A DNA stretch of 64,000 nucleotides from Micromonospora siamensis (GCF_900090305.1 NZ_LT607751.1:2418001-2482000), one strand, 5' to 3'; positions 37,174 to 47,261 are shown, counted from the first letter of the stretch. The notes: generated by a model not told the origin, from the sequence alone. Numbers and translations are program-made.

Positions 37174-37832
37174 TCTTCTCCCGAAAGCGGGACAACGGCC
37201 GGGACGAGCGGGGCACCGAGGTCCTGGGGACCTCCGCGGCGGACGAGCCGGCGGTGCCGGCCCGCGGGCCGTACGACGCCTCCGAGGCGCCGGCCGACAT
37301 GCCCCGGCTCGACCTGGGCAGCCTCCAGATCCCGGCGGTGCCCGAGGTCGAGGTGCGCGTGCAGGCCGACCCGCAGGGCGTGATCCAGCAGGTGGTGCTG
37401 GTGCACGGCGACAACGCCCTGCAGCTCGGTGTCTTCGCCGCCCCGCGCAGCGAGGGCATCTGGGACGAGGTGCGCGAGGAGATCCGCCAGTCGCTGTTCA
37501 ACGACGGCGCCGCCGCCCAGGAGGTCCAGGGCGAGTACGGCACCGAGTTGCAGGCCCGGGTGCGTACCCCGGACGGCATCACCGACCTGCGGTTCGTCGG
37601 CGTCGACGGGCCGCGCTGGATGGTCCGCGGCGTCTACCAGGGCCGCGCGGCGACCGACCCGTCGGCGGCCGGGCCGCTGGCGGTCTGCCTGGACGGCCTG
37701 GTGGTCGACCGGGGTCACGAGGCGAAGCCGGTCCGCGAGCCGCTGCCGTTGCGGCTGCCCCGGGAGGTCGCCGACCAGGCCACCTCGGCGGACGACACGG
37801 CCGCCGAGGGCGGCGCGCCCCGCGAGGTCTGA
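37170..37832 (+). CDS. DUF3710 protein
   Basis: A 220-residue soluble protein of the actinobacterial DUF3710 family. The conserved core is RLDLGSLQIPAVPEVEVRVQ, then LGVFAAPRSEGIWDEVREEIRQSL and DGPRWMVRGVYQGRAA. N- and C-terminal ends are charged and variable. Function unknown. GTG 37170 lies nine bases after CGGAGG; GTG 37161 would have no spacing. Follows dut in a conserved gene order. Confidence 0.9.
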   Translation: MIFSRKRDNGRDERGTEVLGTSAADEPAVPARGPYDASEAPADMPRLDLGSLQIPAVPEVEVRVQADPQGVIQQVVLVHGDNALQLGVFAAPRSEGIWDEVREEIRQSLFNDGAAAQEVQGEYGTELQARVRTPDGITDLRFVGVDGPRWMVRGVYQGRAATDPSAAGPLAVCLDGLVVDRGHEAKPVREPLPLRLPREVADQATSADDTAAEGGAPREV

Positions 37833-37969
37833 CCCGGTAACGCCGGTCCCGGCCACACCGTTCCGCCGGAACCGGACCCGTCGGCGTACGCTGGCGGGAC
37901 GGTTCCGGCGCACCGGGGCCGGCCGGTGCCGGCGTGGCCGGTCAGCGTGGAGAGGGTGACGCGGAGGTC

Positions 37970-38350
37970 ATGACGACCGACGGAGGTCGGGTGTCGCTGC
38001 GGCGCATCCTGCAACGGCTCACCGCGAGCGAGGCCGAGATCGAGGCGCAGGAACTGCAACGGGAGAGCGTCGAGTCCGGCGGCATGCCGGCCCGGCAGTG
38101 TTCCCGGGGTCAGGTCGTCTGCGTCAGCGGTCGACTGCGTACCGTGGTCTACACTCCCCGGACGAACCTGCCCACCCTCGAGGCCGACCTGTACGACGGC
38201 AGCGACGTGGTCACCCTGGTCTGGCTGGGCCGGCGGCACATCGCCGGGATCGAGCCGGGCCGGCACCTGACCGCCCGCGGCCGGGTGGCCGTACGGGACG
38301 AGCGCAAGGTCATCTACAACCCGCACTACGAGCTGGAGTCGCCGAAGTGA
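37970..38350 (+). CDS. OB-fold nucleic-acid-binding protein
   Basis: A 126-residue protein. The N-terminal helix (LRRILQRLTASEAEIEAQELQRES) precedes an OB-fold resembling those in tRNA and DNA binding proteins: GQVVCVSGRLRTVVYTPR, ADLYDGSDVVTLVWLGRRHIAGIEPGRHL, then GRVAVRDERKVIYNPHYEL. It probably binds nucleic acid; target unknown. The ATG is closely preceded by GCGGAGG (two-base gap), so a GTG at 37991 or 37934 remains possible. Confidence 0.82.
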   Translation: MTTDGGRVSLRRILQRLTASEAEIEAQELQRESVESGGMPARQCSRGQVVCVSGRLRTVVYTPRTNLPTLEADLYDGSDVVTLVWLGRRHIAGIEPGRHLTARGRVAVRDERKVIYNPHYELESPK

Positions 38351-38381
38351 CGACGCGGACGCGGCGGACGGAGGACCCACG

Positions 38382-39065
38382 ATGACCGCCGGAGCCCAGC
38401 GGCCGACGCAGCCGGCGACCGGCGTGCCCGACGAGGAGCCGCTGCCCACCCTGGCCGAGCAGATGGCCGACCAGCTGGGCGGCTGGCGGGGGCTGGTCGA
38501 GTCCAGCATCCCGGTGGTCGTCTTCGTGCTCGCCAACGTGATCGGCGAGCTGCGCCCCGCGGTGCTCGCCTCGGTCGGGGTGGCGCTGGTGATCGCCGTG
38601 GTGCGGCTGGTCCAGCGGCGGCCGGTCCGGCACGCCGTCAACGGGCTGTTCGGCGTCGCGATCGGTGCGGCCATCGCCTGGCGCACCGGTGACGAGCGGG
38701 ACTTCTACCTCCCCGGCATCCTCTACGGCATCGGCTACGGCCTGGCGCTGCTGCTCTCCGCGCTGCTGCGGCAGCCGCTGGTCGGCTGGATCTGGTCGGT
38801 GCTGGTGGCCAAGGGGCGCTCCGAGTGGCGGGACGACCCCCGGCTGGTGCGCACCTTCACCCAGCTCACCGTGCTCTGGGGCGTGGTCTGGCTGGCCAAG
38901 GTCGGGGTGCAGGCCGCGCTCTACCTGGCGCAGCAGGACACCGCGCTGGGCATCGCCCGGCTGGCCCTGGGCTACCCGCCGTACGCCCTGCTGCTGCTGA
39001 TCACCGTCTGGACGGTGCGCCGGGTGACCCGGGAGCCGGCGCCGGACCCGCTGCCCGGCGCCTGA
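38382..39065 (+). CDS. DUF3159 membrane protein
   Basis: A 227-residue integral membrane protein with about six helices. DUF3159 features are LAEQMADQLGGWRGLVESSIPVVVFV, NGLFGVAIGAAIAWRTG and the YLPGILYGIGYGLALLLS segment. Function unknown. It follows the OB-fold gene by 31 bases in the dut cluster and faces the convergent RCK genes. Confidence 0.88.
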   Translation: MTAGAQRPTQPATGVPDEEPLPTLAEQMADQLGGWRGLVESSIPVVVFVLANVIGELRPAVLASVGVALVIAVVRLVQRRPVRHAVNGLFGVAIGAAIAWRTGDERDFYLPGILYGIGYGLALLLSALLRQPLVGWIWSVLVAKGRSEWRDDPRLVRTFTQLTVLWGVVWLAKVGVQAALYLAQQDTALGIARLALGYPPYALLLLITVWTVRRVTREPAPDPLPGA

Positions 39066-39123
39066 CGGCCCGCCCGGCCCGCCGAACGCGTGCCGGGCCT
39101 TGCTCAGCCCGCGCCGGGCCCGC

Positions 39124-39813
39124 TCAGCCCGCGCCGCGGGTGCGTTCGACGCTGTCCGGGCCGAGGATCACCGCGCGGACCTCGTCCTCCACCTCGGCGG
39201 TGCAGACGAAGACCAGCTCGTCGCCGGCCTCGATCGGGTCGTCCGGGCTGGGTACCAGCACCCGCTTGCCGCGCAGGATCGCCACCAGGGCGGCGTCGCG
39301 GGGGATCGGCACCTGGTGGATCGGCTGCCCCACGTAGGGCGCGGTGGGTGGCAGGGTGATCTCGACCAGGTTCGCCTCGCCCTGCCGGAAGGTCATCAAC
39401 CGGACCAGGTCGCCGACGGTGACCGCCTCCTCGACCAGCGCGGCCATCACCCGCGGCTTGCTGACCGCGACGTCGACCCCCCACTGCTCGGTGAAGAGCC
39501 ACTCGTTCTCCGCGCGGTTCACCCGGGCCACCACCCGGGGCACCGCGAACTCGGTCTTGGCCAGCAGCGACACCACGAGGTTGACCTTGTCGTCGCCGGT
39601 CGCGGCGACCACCACGTCGCAGCCGGAGACGTTCGCCTCCTCCAGGCTGGCCAGCTCGCACGCGTCGGCCAGCACCCAGTCGGCGGCCGGCACCCGGTCC
39701 GGCCGGAGCATCTTGGGCTGGCGCTCGATGAGCATCACCTGGTGCCCGTTGTCGATCAGCTCCTGGGCGATCGACCGGCCCACGTTGCCGGCGCCCGCGA
39801 TGGCGATCCGCAT
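39124..39813 (-). CDS. TrkA/RCK potassium-uptake regulatory protein (second of pair)
   Basis: A 229-residue RCK protein with an N-terminal Rossmann nucleotide-binding domain (MRIAIAGAGNVGRSIAQELI, acidic MLIERQ end) and a C-terminal TrkA_C ligand domain (about 140-220, FRQGEANLVEITL to DELVFVC). Such proteins gate potassium transporters in response to NAD(H), ATP or c-di-AMP. It follows the other RCK gene by three bases, like the CeoB/CeoC pair. No TrkH/KtrB membrane partner is present here. Confidence 0.9.
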   Translation of the reverse strand: MRIAIAGAGNVGRSIAQELIDNGHQVMLIERQPKMLRPDRVPAADWVLADACELASLEEANVSGCDVVVAATGDDKVNLVVSLLAKTEFAVPRVVARVNRAENEWLFTEQWGVDVAVSKPRVMAALVEEAVTVGDLVRLMTFRQGEANLVEITLPPTAPYVGQPIHQVPIPRDAALVAILRGKRVLVPSPDDPIEAGDELVFVCTAEVEDEVRAVILGPDSVERTRGAG

Positions 39814-39816
39814 GGC

Positions 39817-40473
39817 TCAGTGCCCTCCTTCCGGCGGCGTCGCCGCCACCGACGTGACCGCCGCGGTGATGTCGTCGGTCACCAGCATGAAGATCTGGTC
39901 ACCCTCCTGCACGACCGTGGAGGCGATGGGCAGGGTGCCGATGCCGAAGCGGATCAGGTAGGCCACCCGGGCGCCCGCCGCGTCCTCCAGGGCACGCAGC
40001 GGCCGGCCGATCCAGTCCTTGTGCACCGGCACTTCCATGATCGACACGGTGCTGGTCGGGTCGCGGAAGATCTCCACGTTCCCCTCGGGCACCAGGTGCC
40101 GCAGCATCCGGTCGGCGGTCCACCGCACGGTGGCCACCGTGGGGATGCCCAGCCGCTCGTAGACCTGCGCCCGGCGCTGGTCGTAGATCCGGGCGGCGAC
40201 CCGGGAGACGCCGAACGTCTCGCGGGCCAGCCGGGCCGAGATGATGTTGGAGTTGTCGCCGCTGGAGACCGCCGCGAAGGCGTCGGCCCGCTCGATGCCC
40301 GCCTGGCGCAGCACCTCGCCGTCGAAGCCGGCGCCGGTGACCGTGATCCCGGCGAAGTCGGGGCCCAGCCGGCGGAACGCGTCGGCGTCCTGGTCGATCA
40401 CCGCCACCGAGTGCCCCCGGGACTCCAGGCTGTGGGCCAGGGTCGACCCGACCCGGCCACAGCCCATGATCAC
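39817..40473 (-). CDS. TrkA/RCK potassium-uptake regulatory protein (first of pair)
   Basis: A 218-residue RCK protein: VIMGCGRVGSTLAHSLESRGHSVAVIDQD is the Rossmann motif, and the C-terminal half (about 140-218) is a TrkA_C domain. The start is uncertain. GTG 40473 matches the usual VVIMGCGRVGS beginning but lies 14 bases from GGGAGG; ATG 40467 is an alternative. It is divergent from the KimA-like permease across about 170 bases, so shared control is plausible. Confidence 0.88.
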   Translation of the reverse strand: MIMGCGRVGSTLAHSLESRGHSVAVIDQDADAFRRLGPDFAGITVTGAGFDGEVLRQAGIERADAFAAVSSGDNSNIISARLARETFGVSRVAARIYDQRRAQVYERLGIPTVATVRWTADRMLRHLVPEGNVEIFRDPTSTVSIMEVPVHKDWIGRPLRALEDAAGARVAYLIRFGIGTLPIASTVVQEGDQIFMLVTDDITAAVTSVAATPPEGGH

Positions 40474-40629
40474 GACATGCGCGGTGTCCTCCCAAGGTGC
40501 GCGCCCGACGCTGCGGGCGGTGCATCTTTCGAGCCTGCCACGTCCCCGGCGTGAACGGGGGACCGACCGTACCGCGTCCCGTCCGCCCACGGTGATCAGG
40601 CACCCCCACCACCGGGCGGGCGGTGGTCG

Positions 40630-40635
40630 TACTCT
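40630..40635 (+). promoter_or_regulatory. -10 hexamer TACTCT, leaderless start at 40644
   Basis: TACTCT ends eight bases before the permease GTG at 40644. The intervening CTTGGCGCTT-like sequence has no ribosome binding site. Confidence 0.45.
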
Positions 40636-40643
40636 TGGCGCTT

Positions 40644-42716
40644 GTGGCCAGACCCACCTCACTGCTGAAGCGGCTCCTCGTCGGTCGACCGTTCCGGTCC
40701 GACCGGCTCCAGCACACCCTCCTGCCGAAGCGCATCGCGCTGCCGGTGTTCGCCTCGGACGCCCTCTCCAGCGTGGCGTACGCCCCGGACGAGATCCTGC
40801 TGACCCTCTCCATCGCGGGCGCGTCGGCGTACCTGTTCTCGCCGTGGATCGCGCTGGCCGTGGTGGTGGTGATGCTCACGGTCGTCGCCAGCTACCGGCA
40901 GAACGTGCACGCCTACCCCTCCGGCGGCGGCGACTACGAGGTGGCCACGGTCAACCTCGGTCCACGCGCCGGCCTGGCGGTGGGCAGCGCGCTGCTGGTC
41001 GACTACGTGCTCACGGTGGCGGTGTCGGTCTCCTCCGGGGTGGCCAACCTGGGTTCGGTGGTGCCCTTCGTCGCCACCCACAAGGTGCCGGTCGCGGTCG
41101 CCGCGGTGGCGCTGCTCACCGCGATGAACCTGCGTGGGCTGCGGGAGTCGGGGACCGCGTTCGCCATCCCCACCTACGGCTTCATCATCGTGATGGTCGG
41201 GATGATCCTCACCGGCCTGTTCCGGGTCTTCGTCCTCGGTGACGACCTGACCGCGCCGAGCGCCGGCCTGGAGATCCAGGCCGAGCACAGCGTGACCGGT
41301 TTCGCGCTGGTCTTCCTGCTGCTGCGGACCTTCTCCTCCGGCTGCGCCGCGCTGACCGGCGTGGAGGCGATCTCCAACGGGGTGCCCGCGTTCAAGGCGC
41401 CGAAGTCCCGCAACGCGGCCACCACGCTGCTGCTGCTCGGCAGCATCGCGGTGGGCATGCTGGTCGGCATCATCTGGCTGGCCCGGCTCACCGGACTGCA
41501 GTTCGTCGAGGACCCGAGCACGCAGATCCTCTCCGGCCCCGAGGGGTACGTGCAGAAGACCGTCACCACCCAGCTCGGCGAGACGGTCTTCGGCTCCGGC
41601 TCGGCGCTGCTCTTCGTGGTCGCCGGGATGACCGCGCTGATCCTCTTCCTGGCCGCGAACACCGCGTTCAACGGCTTCCCGGTGCTCGGCTCGATCCTGG
41701 CCCAGGACCGCTACCTGCCCCGGCAGTTCCACACCCGGGGCGACCGGCTGGCCTTCTCCAACGGCATCGTCTTCCTGGCCAGCTTCGCGATCGTGCTGAT
41801 CGTCGGCTTCCAGGCCGAGGTGACCCGGCTGATCCAGCTCTACATCGTCGGGGTGTTCGTCTCGTTCACCCTCTCCCAGGCCGGCATGATCCGGCACTGG
41901 AACCGGCACCTGCGTACCGAGCGGGACCCGGAGGCCCGGCGGCGGATGGTGCGGTCCCGGGCCATCAACGCCTTCGGCATGGCCATGACCGGCATCGTGC
42001 TGGTCATCGTGCTGCTCACCAAGTTCCTGCTCGGCGCGTGGATCGCGATCGCCGCGATGGCGGTGATCTACCTGTTGATGCTGGCCATCCGGCGGCACTA
42101 CGACCGGGTCGCCGCCGAGCTGGAGCCGACCGAGGTGCGCGGCGTGCTGCCCGCCCGCAACCACGCCATCGTGCTGGTCAGCAAGCTGCACCAGCCGACG
42201 CTGCGGGCCATCGCGTACGCCCGGGCCACCCGCCCCGACACGCTGACCGCGGTGACCGTCAACGTCGACGAGAAGGACACCCGGGACCTGCAGGCGGACT
42301 GGGAACGCCGCGAGCTGCCGGTGCCGCTGACCGTGGTCGACTCCCCGTACCGGGAGATCACCCGCCCGATCCTGAACTTCGTGGCCTCGGTCCGCCGGGA
42401 GTCGCCCCGCGACGTGGTCACCGTCTTCATCCCCGAGTACGTCGTCGGCCGCTGGTGGGAGAACCTGTTGCACAACCAGAGCGCGCTGCGCCTCAAGGGC
42501 CGGCTGCTGTTCGAACCGGGCGTGATGGTGACCAGCGTGCCGTGGCAGCTCGCCTCCACCGCCGGCAAGAACCTGGACCGGCTGGACGCCACGCTGACCC
42601 GCGGGCCGGCCCGTGGGCCGCGGGTGGCGCCGCGCAGCACCCTGCCGCCGAGCGTGCCGCCGGTGGTCTCCGCGCCGCCCGGCGAGAGCGGCGCGGGCAC
42701 GGGGGAGTCCCGGTGA
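40644..42716 (+). CDS. KimA-like APC/KUP potassium permease
   Basis: A 690-residue permease with about 12 membrane helices (30-480) and a cytoplasmic C-terminal domain. Conserved blocks match Bacillus KimA (YdaO) from memory: SDALSSVAYAPDEILLTL, AYPSGGGDYEV, LLVDYVLTVAVSVSSG, FSSGCAALTGVEAISNGVPAFK, QDRYLPRQFHTRGDRLAFSNG, and LHNQSALRLKGRLLF at the C-terminal end. KimA imports potassium with protons and is inhibited by c-di-AMP. The Pro-rich last 50 residues are extra. GTG 40644 is preferred over 40623. Co-oriented and overlapping with the RNA methyltransferase. Confidence 0.85.
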   Translation: MARPTSLLKRLLVGRPFRSDRLQHTLLPKRIALPVFASDALSSVAYAPDEILLTLSIAGASAYLFSPWIALAVVVVMLTVVASYRQNVHAYPSGGGDYEVATVNLGPRAGLAVGSALLVDYVLTVAVSVSSGVANLGSVVPFVATHKVPVAVAAVALLTAMNLRGLRESGTAFAIPTYGFIIVMVGMILTGLFRVFVLGDDLTAPSAGLEIQAEHSVTGFALVFLLLRTFSSGCAALTGVEAISNGVPAFKAPKSRNAATTLLLLGSIAVGMLVGIIWLARLTGLQFVEDPSTQILSGPEGYVQKTVTTQLGETVFGSGSALLFVVAGMTALILFLAANTAFNGFPVLGSILAQDRYLPRQFHTRGDRLAFSNGIVFLASFAIVLIVGFQAEVTRLIQLYIVGVFVSFTLSQAGMIRHWNRHLRTERDPEARRRMVRSRAINAFGMAMTGIVLVIVLLTKFLLGAWIAIAAMAVIYLLMLAIRRHYDRVAAELEPTEVRGVLPARNHAIVLVSKLHQPTLRAIAYARATRPDTLTAVTVNVDEKDTRDLQADWERRELPVPLTVVDSPYREITRPILNFVASVRRESPRDVVTVFIPEYVVGRWWENLLHNQSALRLKGRLLFEPGVMVTSVPWQLASTAGKNLDRLDATLTRGPARGPRVAPRSTLPPSVPPVVSAPPGESGAGTGESR

Positions 42717-43990
42717 CCGCCGCGACCGGCGGCTCCGGCGTGACCCGACCCTCGGCCGCCGGGCCGGAGGCCGACGGGCGGCGGGTGCTGGAGGAGGCCG
42801 AGCGGGTCGAGTTGACCGTCGACGCGGTCGCCCCGGGCGGGCACTGCGTCGCCCGGGTCGACGGGCAGGTGGTCTTCGTCCGGCACGCGCTGCCCGGTGA
42901 GCGGGTGGTCGCCGAGATCACCGAGCTGCACCGCGGGTTCGCCCGGGCCGACGCCGTCGAGGTGCTCGACGCCTCCCCGGACCGGGTGGTTCCGCCCTGC
43001 CCGTACGCGAAGCCGGGCGCGTGCGGGGGTTGCGACCTCCAGCACGTCGCCCCCGCCGCCCAGCTGACCTGGAAGGCCACGGTGGTGCGCGAGCAGCTGA
43101 CCCGGCTGGCCGGCCTCACCGACGCCGAGGTGGACGCGCTGGGCGTGGCCGTCGAGGCGCTGCCCGGCGGCCCGCTGGGCTGGCGGTCCCGGGTCCGGTA
43201 CGCGGTCGACGCCGCCGGCCGGGCCGGCCTGCTCAAGCACCGCTCGCACGAGGTGGTGCCGATCGACCGCTGCCGGATCGCCCACCCGGCGATCCAGGAG
43301 CTGCCGGTGCTGGGCACGCCCTGGCCGGACGCGGACGCCGTGGAGACGGTGGCCTCCACCGGTGGCGACGTGAGTGTCACCGCCGTCGACAAGGGGGTCG
43401 CCAGCCTGTTCAGCGGACCGGAGACGGTCGGCGAGCGGGCGGCCGGGCGGGACTGGACGCTGCCCGCGTCCGGCTTCTGGCAGGTGCATCCGGCCGCGGC
43501 GGACACCCTCGTGGGCGCGGTGCTGGAGCTGCTCGACCCGAAGCCGGGGGAGCGCGCCTGGGACCTGTACGGCGGCGCGGGCCTCTTCGCCGCCGCGCTG
43601 GCCGGCCGGGTCGGCGACGCCCGGGTCACCCTGGTCGAGTCCGCCGCCGACGGGGTGGCGGCGGCCCGGGAGAACCTGGCCGACCTGCCCCGGGTGGAGG
43701 TGGTGGCCGCCCGGGTGGAGACCGCTCTCGCCCGCCGGCGGGTGACCGGCCCGGTGGAGCTGGTGGTGCTGGACCCGCCGCGCTCCGGCGCGGGCGCGCG
43801 GGTGGTCCATGACGTGCTGGCCGCTGGGCCGCGCGCGGTGGCGTATGTGGCCTGCGACCCGGCCGCCTTCGCCCGGGACGTCCGCACCTTCACCGGGGCC
43901 GGCTGGCGGCTGGCGGCGCTGCGCGGCTACGACCTGTTCCCGATGACCCAGCACGTCGAGCTGGTCGGCCTCTTCCTGCCGCCGGCCTGA
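42713..43990 (+). CDS. TrmA/RumA-type RNA (uracil-5-)-methyltransferase
   Basis: A 425-residue enzyme. A TRAM domain (about 30-90) precedes cysteines that probably hold a 4Fe-4S cluster: Cys96, Cys104, Cys107 (CPYAKPGACGGCDLQH) and Cys187 (IDRCRIAHP). The SAM domain has DLYGGAGLFAAAL, LDPPRSGAGARVV and the catalytic Cys in VACDPAAFARD. It would methylate a uridine in tRNA or rRNA; which one is not clear. GTG 42713 overlaps the permease stop (GTGA). Confidence 0.9.
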   Translation: MTAATGGSGVTRPSAAGPEADGRRVLEEAERVELTVDAVAPGGHCVARVDGQVVFVRHALPGERVVAEITELHRGFARADAVEVLDASPDRVVPPCPYAKPGACGGCDLQHVAPAAQLTWKATVVREQLTRLAGLTDAEVDALGVAVEALPGGPLGWRSRVRYAVDAAGRAGLLKHRSHEVVPIDRCRIAHPAIQELPVLGTPWPDADAVETVASTGGDVSVTAVDKGVASLFSGPETVGERAAGRDWTLPASGFWQVHPAAADTLVGAVLELLDPKPGERAWDLYGGAGLFAAALAGRVGDARVTLVESAADGVAAARENLADLPRVEVVAARVETALARRRVTGPVELVVLDPPRSGAGARVVHDVLAAGPRAVAYVACDPAAFARDVRTFTGAGWRLAALRGYDLFPMTQHVELVGLFLPPA

Positions 43991-44016
43991 GCCTTCTGTT
44001 GCCGGGCGCAGCTGGT

Positions 44017-44022
44017 TAGCCT
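44017..44022 (+). promoter_or_regulatory. -10 hexamer TAGCCT, leaderless start at 44029
   Basis: TAGCCT ends six bases before the anmK GTG, with no ribosome binding site. Confidence 0.5.
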
Positions 44023-44028
44023 GGCCCG

Positions 44029-45189
44029 GTGAAGATCGTCGGGTTGATGTCCGGGACGTCGTACGACGGGGTGGACGTGGTGGCGGCCGAGTTCACCCGG
44101 GCCGGCCAGACGCTGCGGATGCGCCCGCTGGGGCACCGGGAGCTGGGCTACGACGACGAGCTGCGGTCGGCGATCGGCGCGCTGCTGCCCCCGGCGGCCA
44201 CCACGATCGAGGCGGTCTGCCGGCTGGACAACCGGCTCGGCGAGGTCTTCGCCGAGGCGGCGGCGCTCGGCGTCGAGCTGGCCGGCGGGCAGGCCGACGC
44301 GGTGGTGTCGCCCGGGCAGACCGTCTTCCACTGGGTCGACGCCGGGACGGTCCGGGGCACCCTCCAGCTGGGTGCGCCGGCCCGGTTGGCGGCGCGGGTG
44401 GGCGTACCCGTGCTGTCGGACCTGCGGTCGGCGGACGTGGCGGCCGGCGGGCAGGGCGCGCCGCTGGTGCCGGCCTTCGACGCCCTGCTGCTCGACGCGG
44501 CCGACGGGCCGCGGGCGGCGCTCAACCTGGGCGGCATCGCCAACCTCACCGTGGTCGCGCCGGAGGCGCCGGTCCTCGGGTACGACGTGGGCCCGGCCAA
44601 CGCGCTGCTCGACGCCGCCGCCCGGAAGCTGCTGGACCGGCCGTGCGACACCGACGGGGCCCGGGCGGCCGCCGGCCGGGTGCACCCCGCACTGCTGGCG
44701 CTGCTGCTGGCCGAGCCGTACTACGCGGCGGCGCCACCCAAGTCCACCGGCAAGGAGCTGTTCCACGCCGGCTACCTGGACGCGAAGCTGGCCGCGCTCG
44801 GCGAGCCGGTGGCCGCCGACGACGTGCTGGCCACGCTGACCGAGCTGACCGCGGCGACGGTGGCCGCCGAGTGCGACCGGCACCGGGTGACCGAGGTGGT
44901 GGCCGCCGGCGGCGGGGTGCGCAATCCCACACTCACCGGCCGGCTGGCCGCGCTGGGGGCCGGCCGGTGGCGGCTGCGCACCACCGACGAGCTGGGCGTA
45001 CCGGCCCAGGCGAAGGAGGCGTACGCGTTCGCCCTGCTGGGCTGGCTCTCCTGGCACGGACTGCCGGGGGCGCTGCCCTCGGTGACCGGGGCCGCGCGGG
45101 CCGCCGTGCTGGGCTCCTGGACCCCTTCCGGGCCGTCCCGGGCGGCCGAGCCACCCGTCCCGCCGCGCCGGCTGGTGGTGTCGGGCTGA
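44029..45189 (+). CDS. anmK: anhydro-N-acetylmuramic acid kinase
   Basis: A 386-residue sugar kinase recycling peptidoglycan: it converts anhydroMurNAc to MurNAc 6-phosphate. The phosphate-binding start is [15 protein letters not shown]. Later hallmarks are [32 protein letters not shown] and the C-terminal [15 protein letters not shown]. The last 30 residues are Pro-rich and non-conserved. The gene starts at GTG 44029 six bases after a TAGCCT box, 38 bases after the RNA methyltransferase. Confidence 0.92.
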   Translation: MKIVGLMSGTSYDGVDVVAAEFTRAGQTLRMRPLGHRELGYDDELRSAIGALLPPAATTIEAVCRLDNRLGEVFAEAAALGVELAGGQADAVVSPGQTVFHWVDAGTVRGTLQLGAPARLAARVGVPVLSDLRSADVAAGGQGAPLVPAFDALLLDAADGPRAALNLGGIANLTVVAPEAPVLGYDVGPANALLDAAARKLLDRPCDTDGARAAAGRVHPALLALLLAEPYYAAAPPKSTGKELFHAGYLDAKLAALGEPVAADDVLATLTELTAATVAAECDRHRVTEVVAAGGGVRNPTLTGRLAALGAGRWRLRTTDELGVPAQAKEAYAFALLGWLSWHGLPGALPSVTGAARAAVLGSWTPSGPSRAAEPPVPPRRLVVSG

Positions 45190-45233
45190 CCTGCGGTGCC
45201 GCACGGCCGAGCTGCGGAGTGTCGGACGGCCGA

Positions 45234-45239
45234 TAGACT
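45234..45239 (+). promoter_or_regulatory. -10 hexamer TAGACT, leaderless start at 45248
   Basis: TAGACT ends eight bases before the dxs ATG and no ribosome binding site lies between. Confidence 0.5.
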
Positions 45240-45247
45240 CTCCGGTC

Positions 45248-47200
45248 ATGAGTGTTGAAGAGGGCACGGCCAACCACGGTCGGCTGCTGGACACCGTTCG
45301 TGGCCCCCAGGACGTCAAGCGGATGTCGGGGGAGCAGCTGGACATCCTCGCCGCCGAGATCCGTGACTTCCTGATCGCGAAGGTCTCCCGCACCGGCGGG
45401 CACGTCGGCCCGAACCTGGGCGTGGTGGAGCTCACCCTGGCCATGCACCGGGTGTTCGACTCCCCGCGGGACCGCCTCCTGTTCGACACCGGCCACCAGG
45501 CGTACGTGCACAAGATCGTCACCGGGCGGCAGGGCGGCTTCGACAAGCTGCGCCAGCGTGGCGGCATCTCGGGCTACCCGAGTCAGGCCGAGAGCGAGCA
45601 CGACCTGATCGAGAACTCGCACGCCTCCACCGCCCTGTCCTACGCCGACGGCCTGGCCAAGGCGTACGCGCTGCGCGGCGAGCAGCGCGCCGTGGTGGCC
45701 GTGGTCGGCGACGGCGCGCTCACCGGCGGCATGTGCTGGGAGGCGCTGAACAACATCGCCACCTCCGGCAACCCCCTCGTCATCGTGGTCAACGACAACG
45801 GCCGGTCCTACTCGCCGACCATCGGCGGCCTCGCCGACCACCTGTCGTCGCTGCGGCTCAACCCCGGCTACGAGAAGGTGCTCGACACCGTCAAGGACGC
45901 GCTCGGCAACACCCCGTTCGTCGGCAAGCCGATGTACGAGGTGCTGCACGCGGTCAAGAAGGGCATCAAGGACGCGGTCGCCCCGCAGGCCATGTTCGAG
46001 GACCTGGGCATCAAGTACGTCGGGCCGGTCGACGGCCACGACGTCGCCGCCGTCGAGTCGGCGCTGCGCGCCGCCAAGAACTTCGGCGGCCCGGTGATCG
46101 TGCACGCGGTCACCCGCAAGGGCTACGGCTACCGCGCCGCCGAGGAGGACGAGGCGGACCGCCTGCACGGCCCGGGCGGCGCGTTCGACATCGAGACCGG
46201 CAAGCTGCTCGCCGCCCCGTCGGTGAAGTGGACCCACGTCTTCGCCGACGAGCTGGTGGCCATCGCCGACGAGCGCCCCGACGTGGTGGGCATCACCGCC
46301 GCGATGGCCGAGCCGACCGGCATCGCCACCCTGGCCCGCAAGCACCCCGAGCGGGTGTACGACGTGGGCATCGCCGAGCAGCACGCCGCCACCTCGGCGG
46401 CCGGCCTGGCGATGGGTGGCCTGCACCCGGTGGTCGCCGTCTACGCCACCTTCCTCAACCGCGCCTTCGACCAGGTGCTGCTGGACGTGGCGATGCACAA
46501 GCTGCCGGTCACCTTCGTGCTGGACCGGGCCGGCATCACCGGTCCCGACGGGCCCAGCCACTACGGCATCTGGGACATGTCCGTCTTCGGGGTGGTCCCC
46601 GGCCTGCGGATCGCGGCCCCGCGTGACGCGGCGACGCTGCGGGAGGAGCTGCGGGAGGCGGTGGCCGTCGACGACGGCCCCACCATCGTCCGGTTCCCGA
46701 CCGGCGCCGTCGCCGCCGACCTGCCCGCGCTGCGCCGGGTCGGCCCGGTGGACGTGCTCGCCGAGTCGGCCCGTACCGACGTGCTGCTGGTGGCCGTGGG
46801 CTCCTTCGGCCAGCTCGGCATGGAGGTCGCCGCCCGGGTCGCCGAGCAGGGCTACGGCGTGACCGTGGTCGACCCGCGGTGGGTCCGCCCGGTCCCGGCC
46901 GAGCTGGTCGAGCTGGCCGCCGGGCACCGCCTGGTGGTCACCGTCGAGGACGGCGTCCGGGTCGGCGGGGTGGGCGACGCGCTCGCCCAGGCGATGCGGG
47001 ACGCCGACGTCCGGGTGCCGCTGAAGGACCTGGGTGTGCCGGCCGACTGGCACCCGCACGGCACCCGCGCGCAGATCCTGACCGACCTGCGGCTCACCGC
47101 TCAGGACGTGGCCCGGGACGTGACCGGCTGGGTCTCCGGCCTGGACGCGCAGCCGATCGAGCCCGCCGACCAGCCCGACGGGGCCGCGGCCCAGAACTGA
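45248..47200 (+). CDS. dxs: 1-deoxy-D-xylulose-5-phosphate synthase
   Basis: A 650-residue thiamine-diphosphate enzyme joining pyruvate and glyceraldehyde 3-phosphate, the first step of the MEP isoprenoid pathway. The TPP motif is [20 protein letters not shown]...[11 protein letters not shown]. The transketolase pyrimidine domain has [19 protein letters not shown] and [14 protein letters not shown]. The C-terminal domain closes normally, with a 20-residue Asp/Pro-rich tail. A perfect 36-base palindrome terminates it. Confidence 0.95.
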   Translation: MSVEEGTANHGRLLDTVRGPQDVKRMSGEQLDILAAEIRDFLIAKVSRTGGHVGPNLGVVELTLAMHRVFDSPRDRLLFDTGHQAYVHKIVTGRQGGFDKLRQRGGISGYPSQAESEHDLIENSHASTALSYADGLAKAYALRGEQRAVVAVVGDGALTGGMCWEALNNIATSGNPLVIVVNDNGRSYSPTIGGLADHLSSLRLNPGYEKVLDTVKDALGNTPFVGKPMYEVLHAVKKGIKDAVAPQAMFEDLGIKYVGPVDGHDVAAVESALRAAKNFGGPVIVHAVTRKGYGYRAAEEDEADRLHGPGGAFDIETGKLLAAPSVKWTHVFADELVAIADERPDVVGITAAMAEPTGIATLARKHPERVYDVGIAEQHAATSAAGLAMGGLHPVVAVYATFLNRAFDQVLLDVAMHKLPVTFVLDRAGITGPDGPSHYGIWDMSVFGVVPGLRIAAPRDAATLREELREAVAVDDGPTIVRFPTGAVAADLPALRRVGPVDVLAESARTDVLLVAVGSFGQLGMEVAARVAEQGYGVTVVDPRWVRPVPAELVELAAGHRLVVTVEDGVRVGGVGDALAQAMRDADVRVPLKDLGVPADWHPHGTRAQILTDLRLTAQDVARDVTGWVSGLDAQPIEPADQPDGAAAQN

Positions 47201-47209
47201 CGTACGGCG

Positions 47210-47245
47210 AGAGGGACGGCCCGGGGATCCCCGGGCCGTCCCTCT
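47210..47245. terminator. 36-bp perfect palindrome after dxs
   Basis: AGAGGGACGGCCCGGGGATC begins a fully symmetrical 36-base palindrome centred on GGGGATCCCC. It starts ten bases after the dxs stop and 17 bases before the convergent lipoprotein stop, so it can end both transcripts. Confidence 0.85.
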
Positions 47246-47261
47246 GCGTGTCTGCGAGCGG

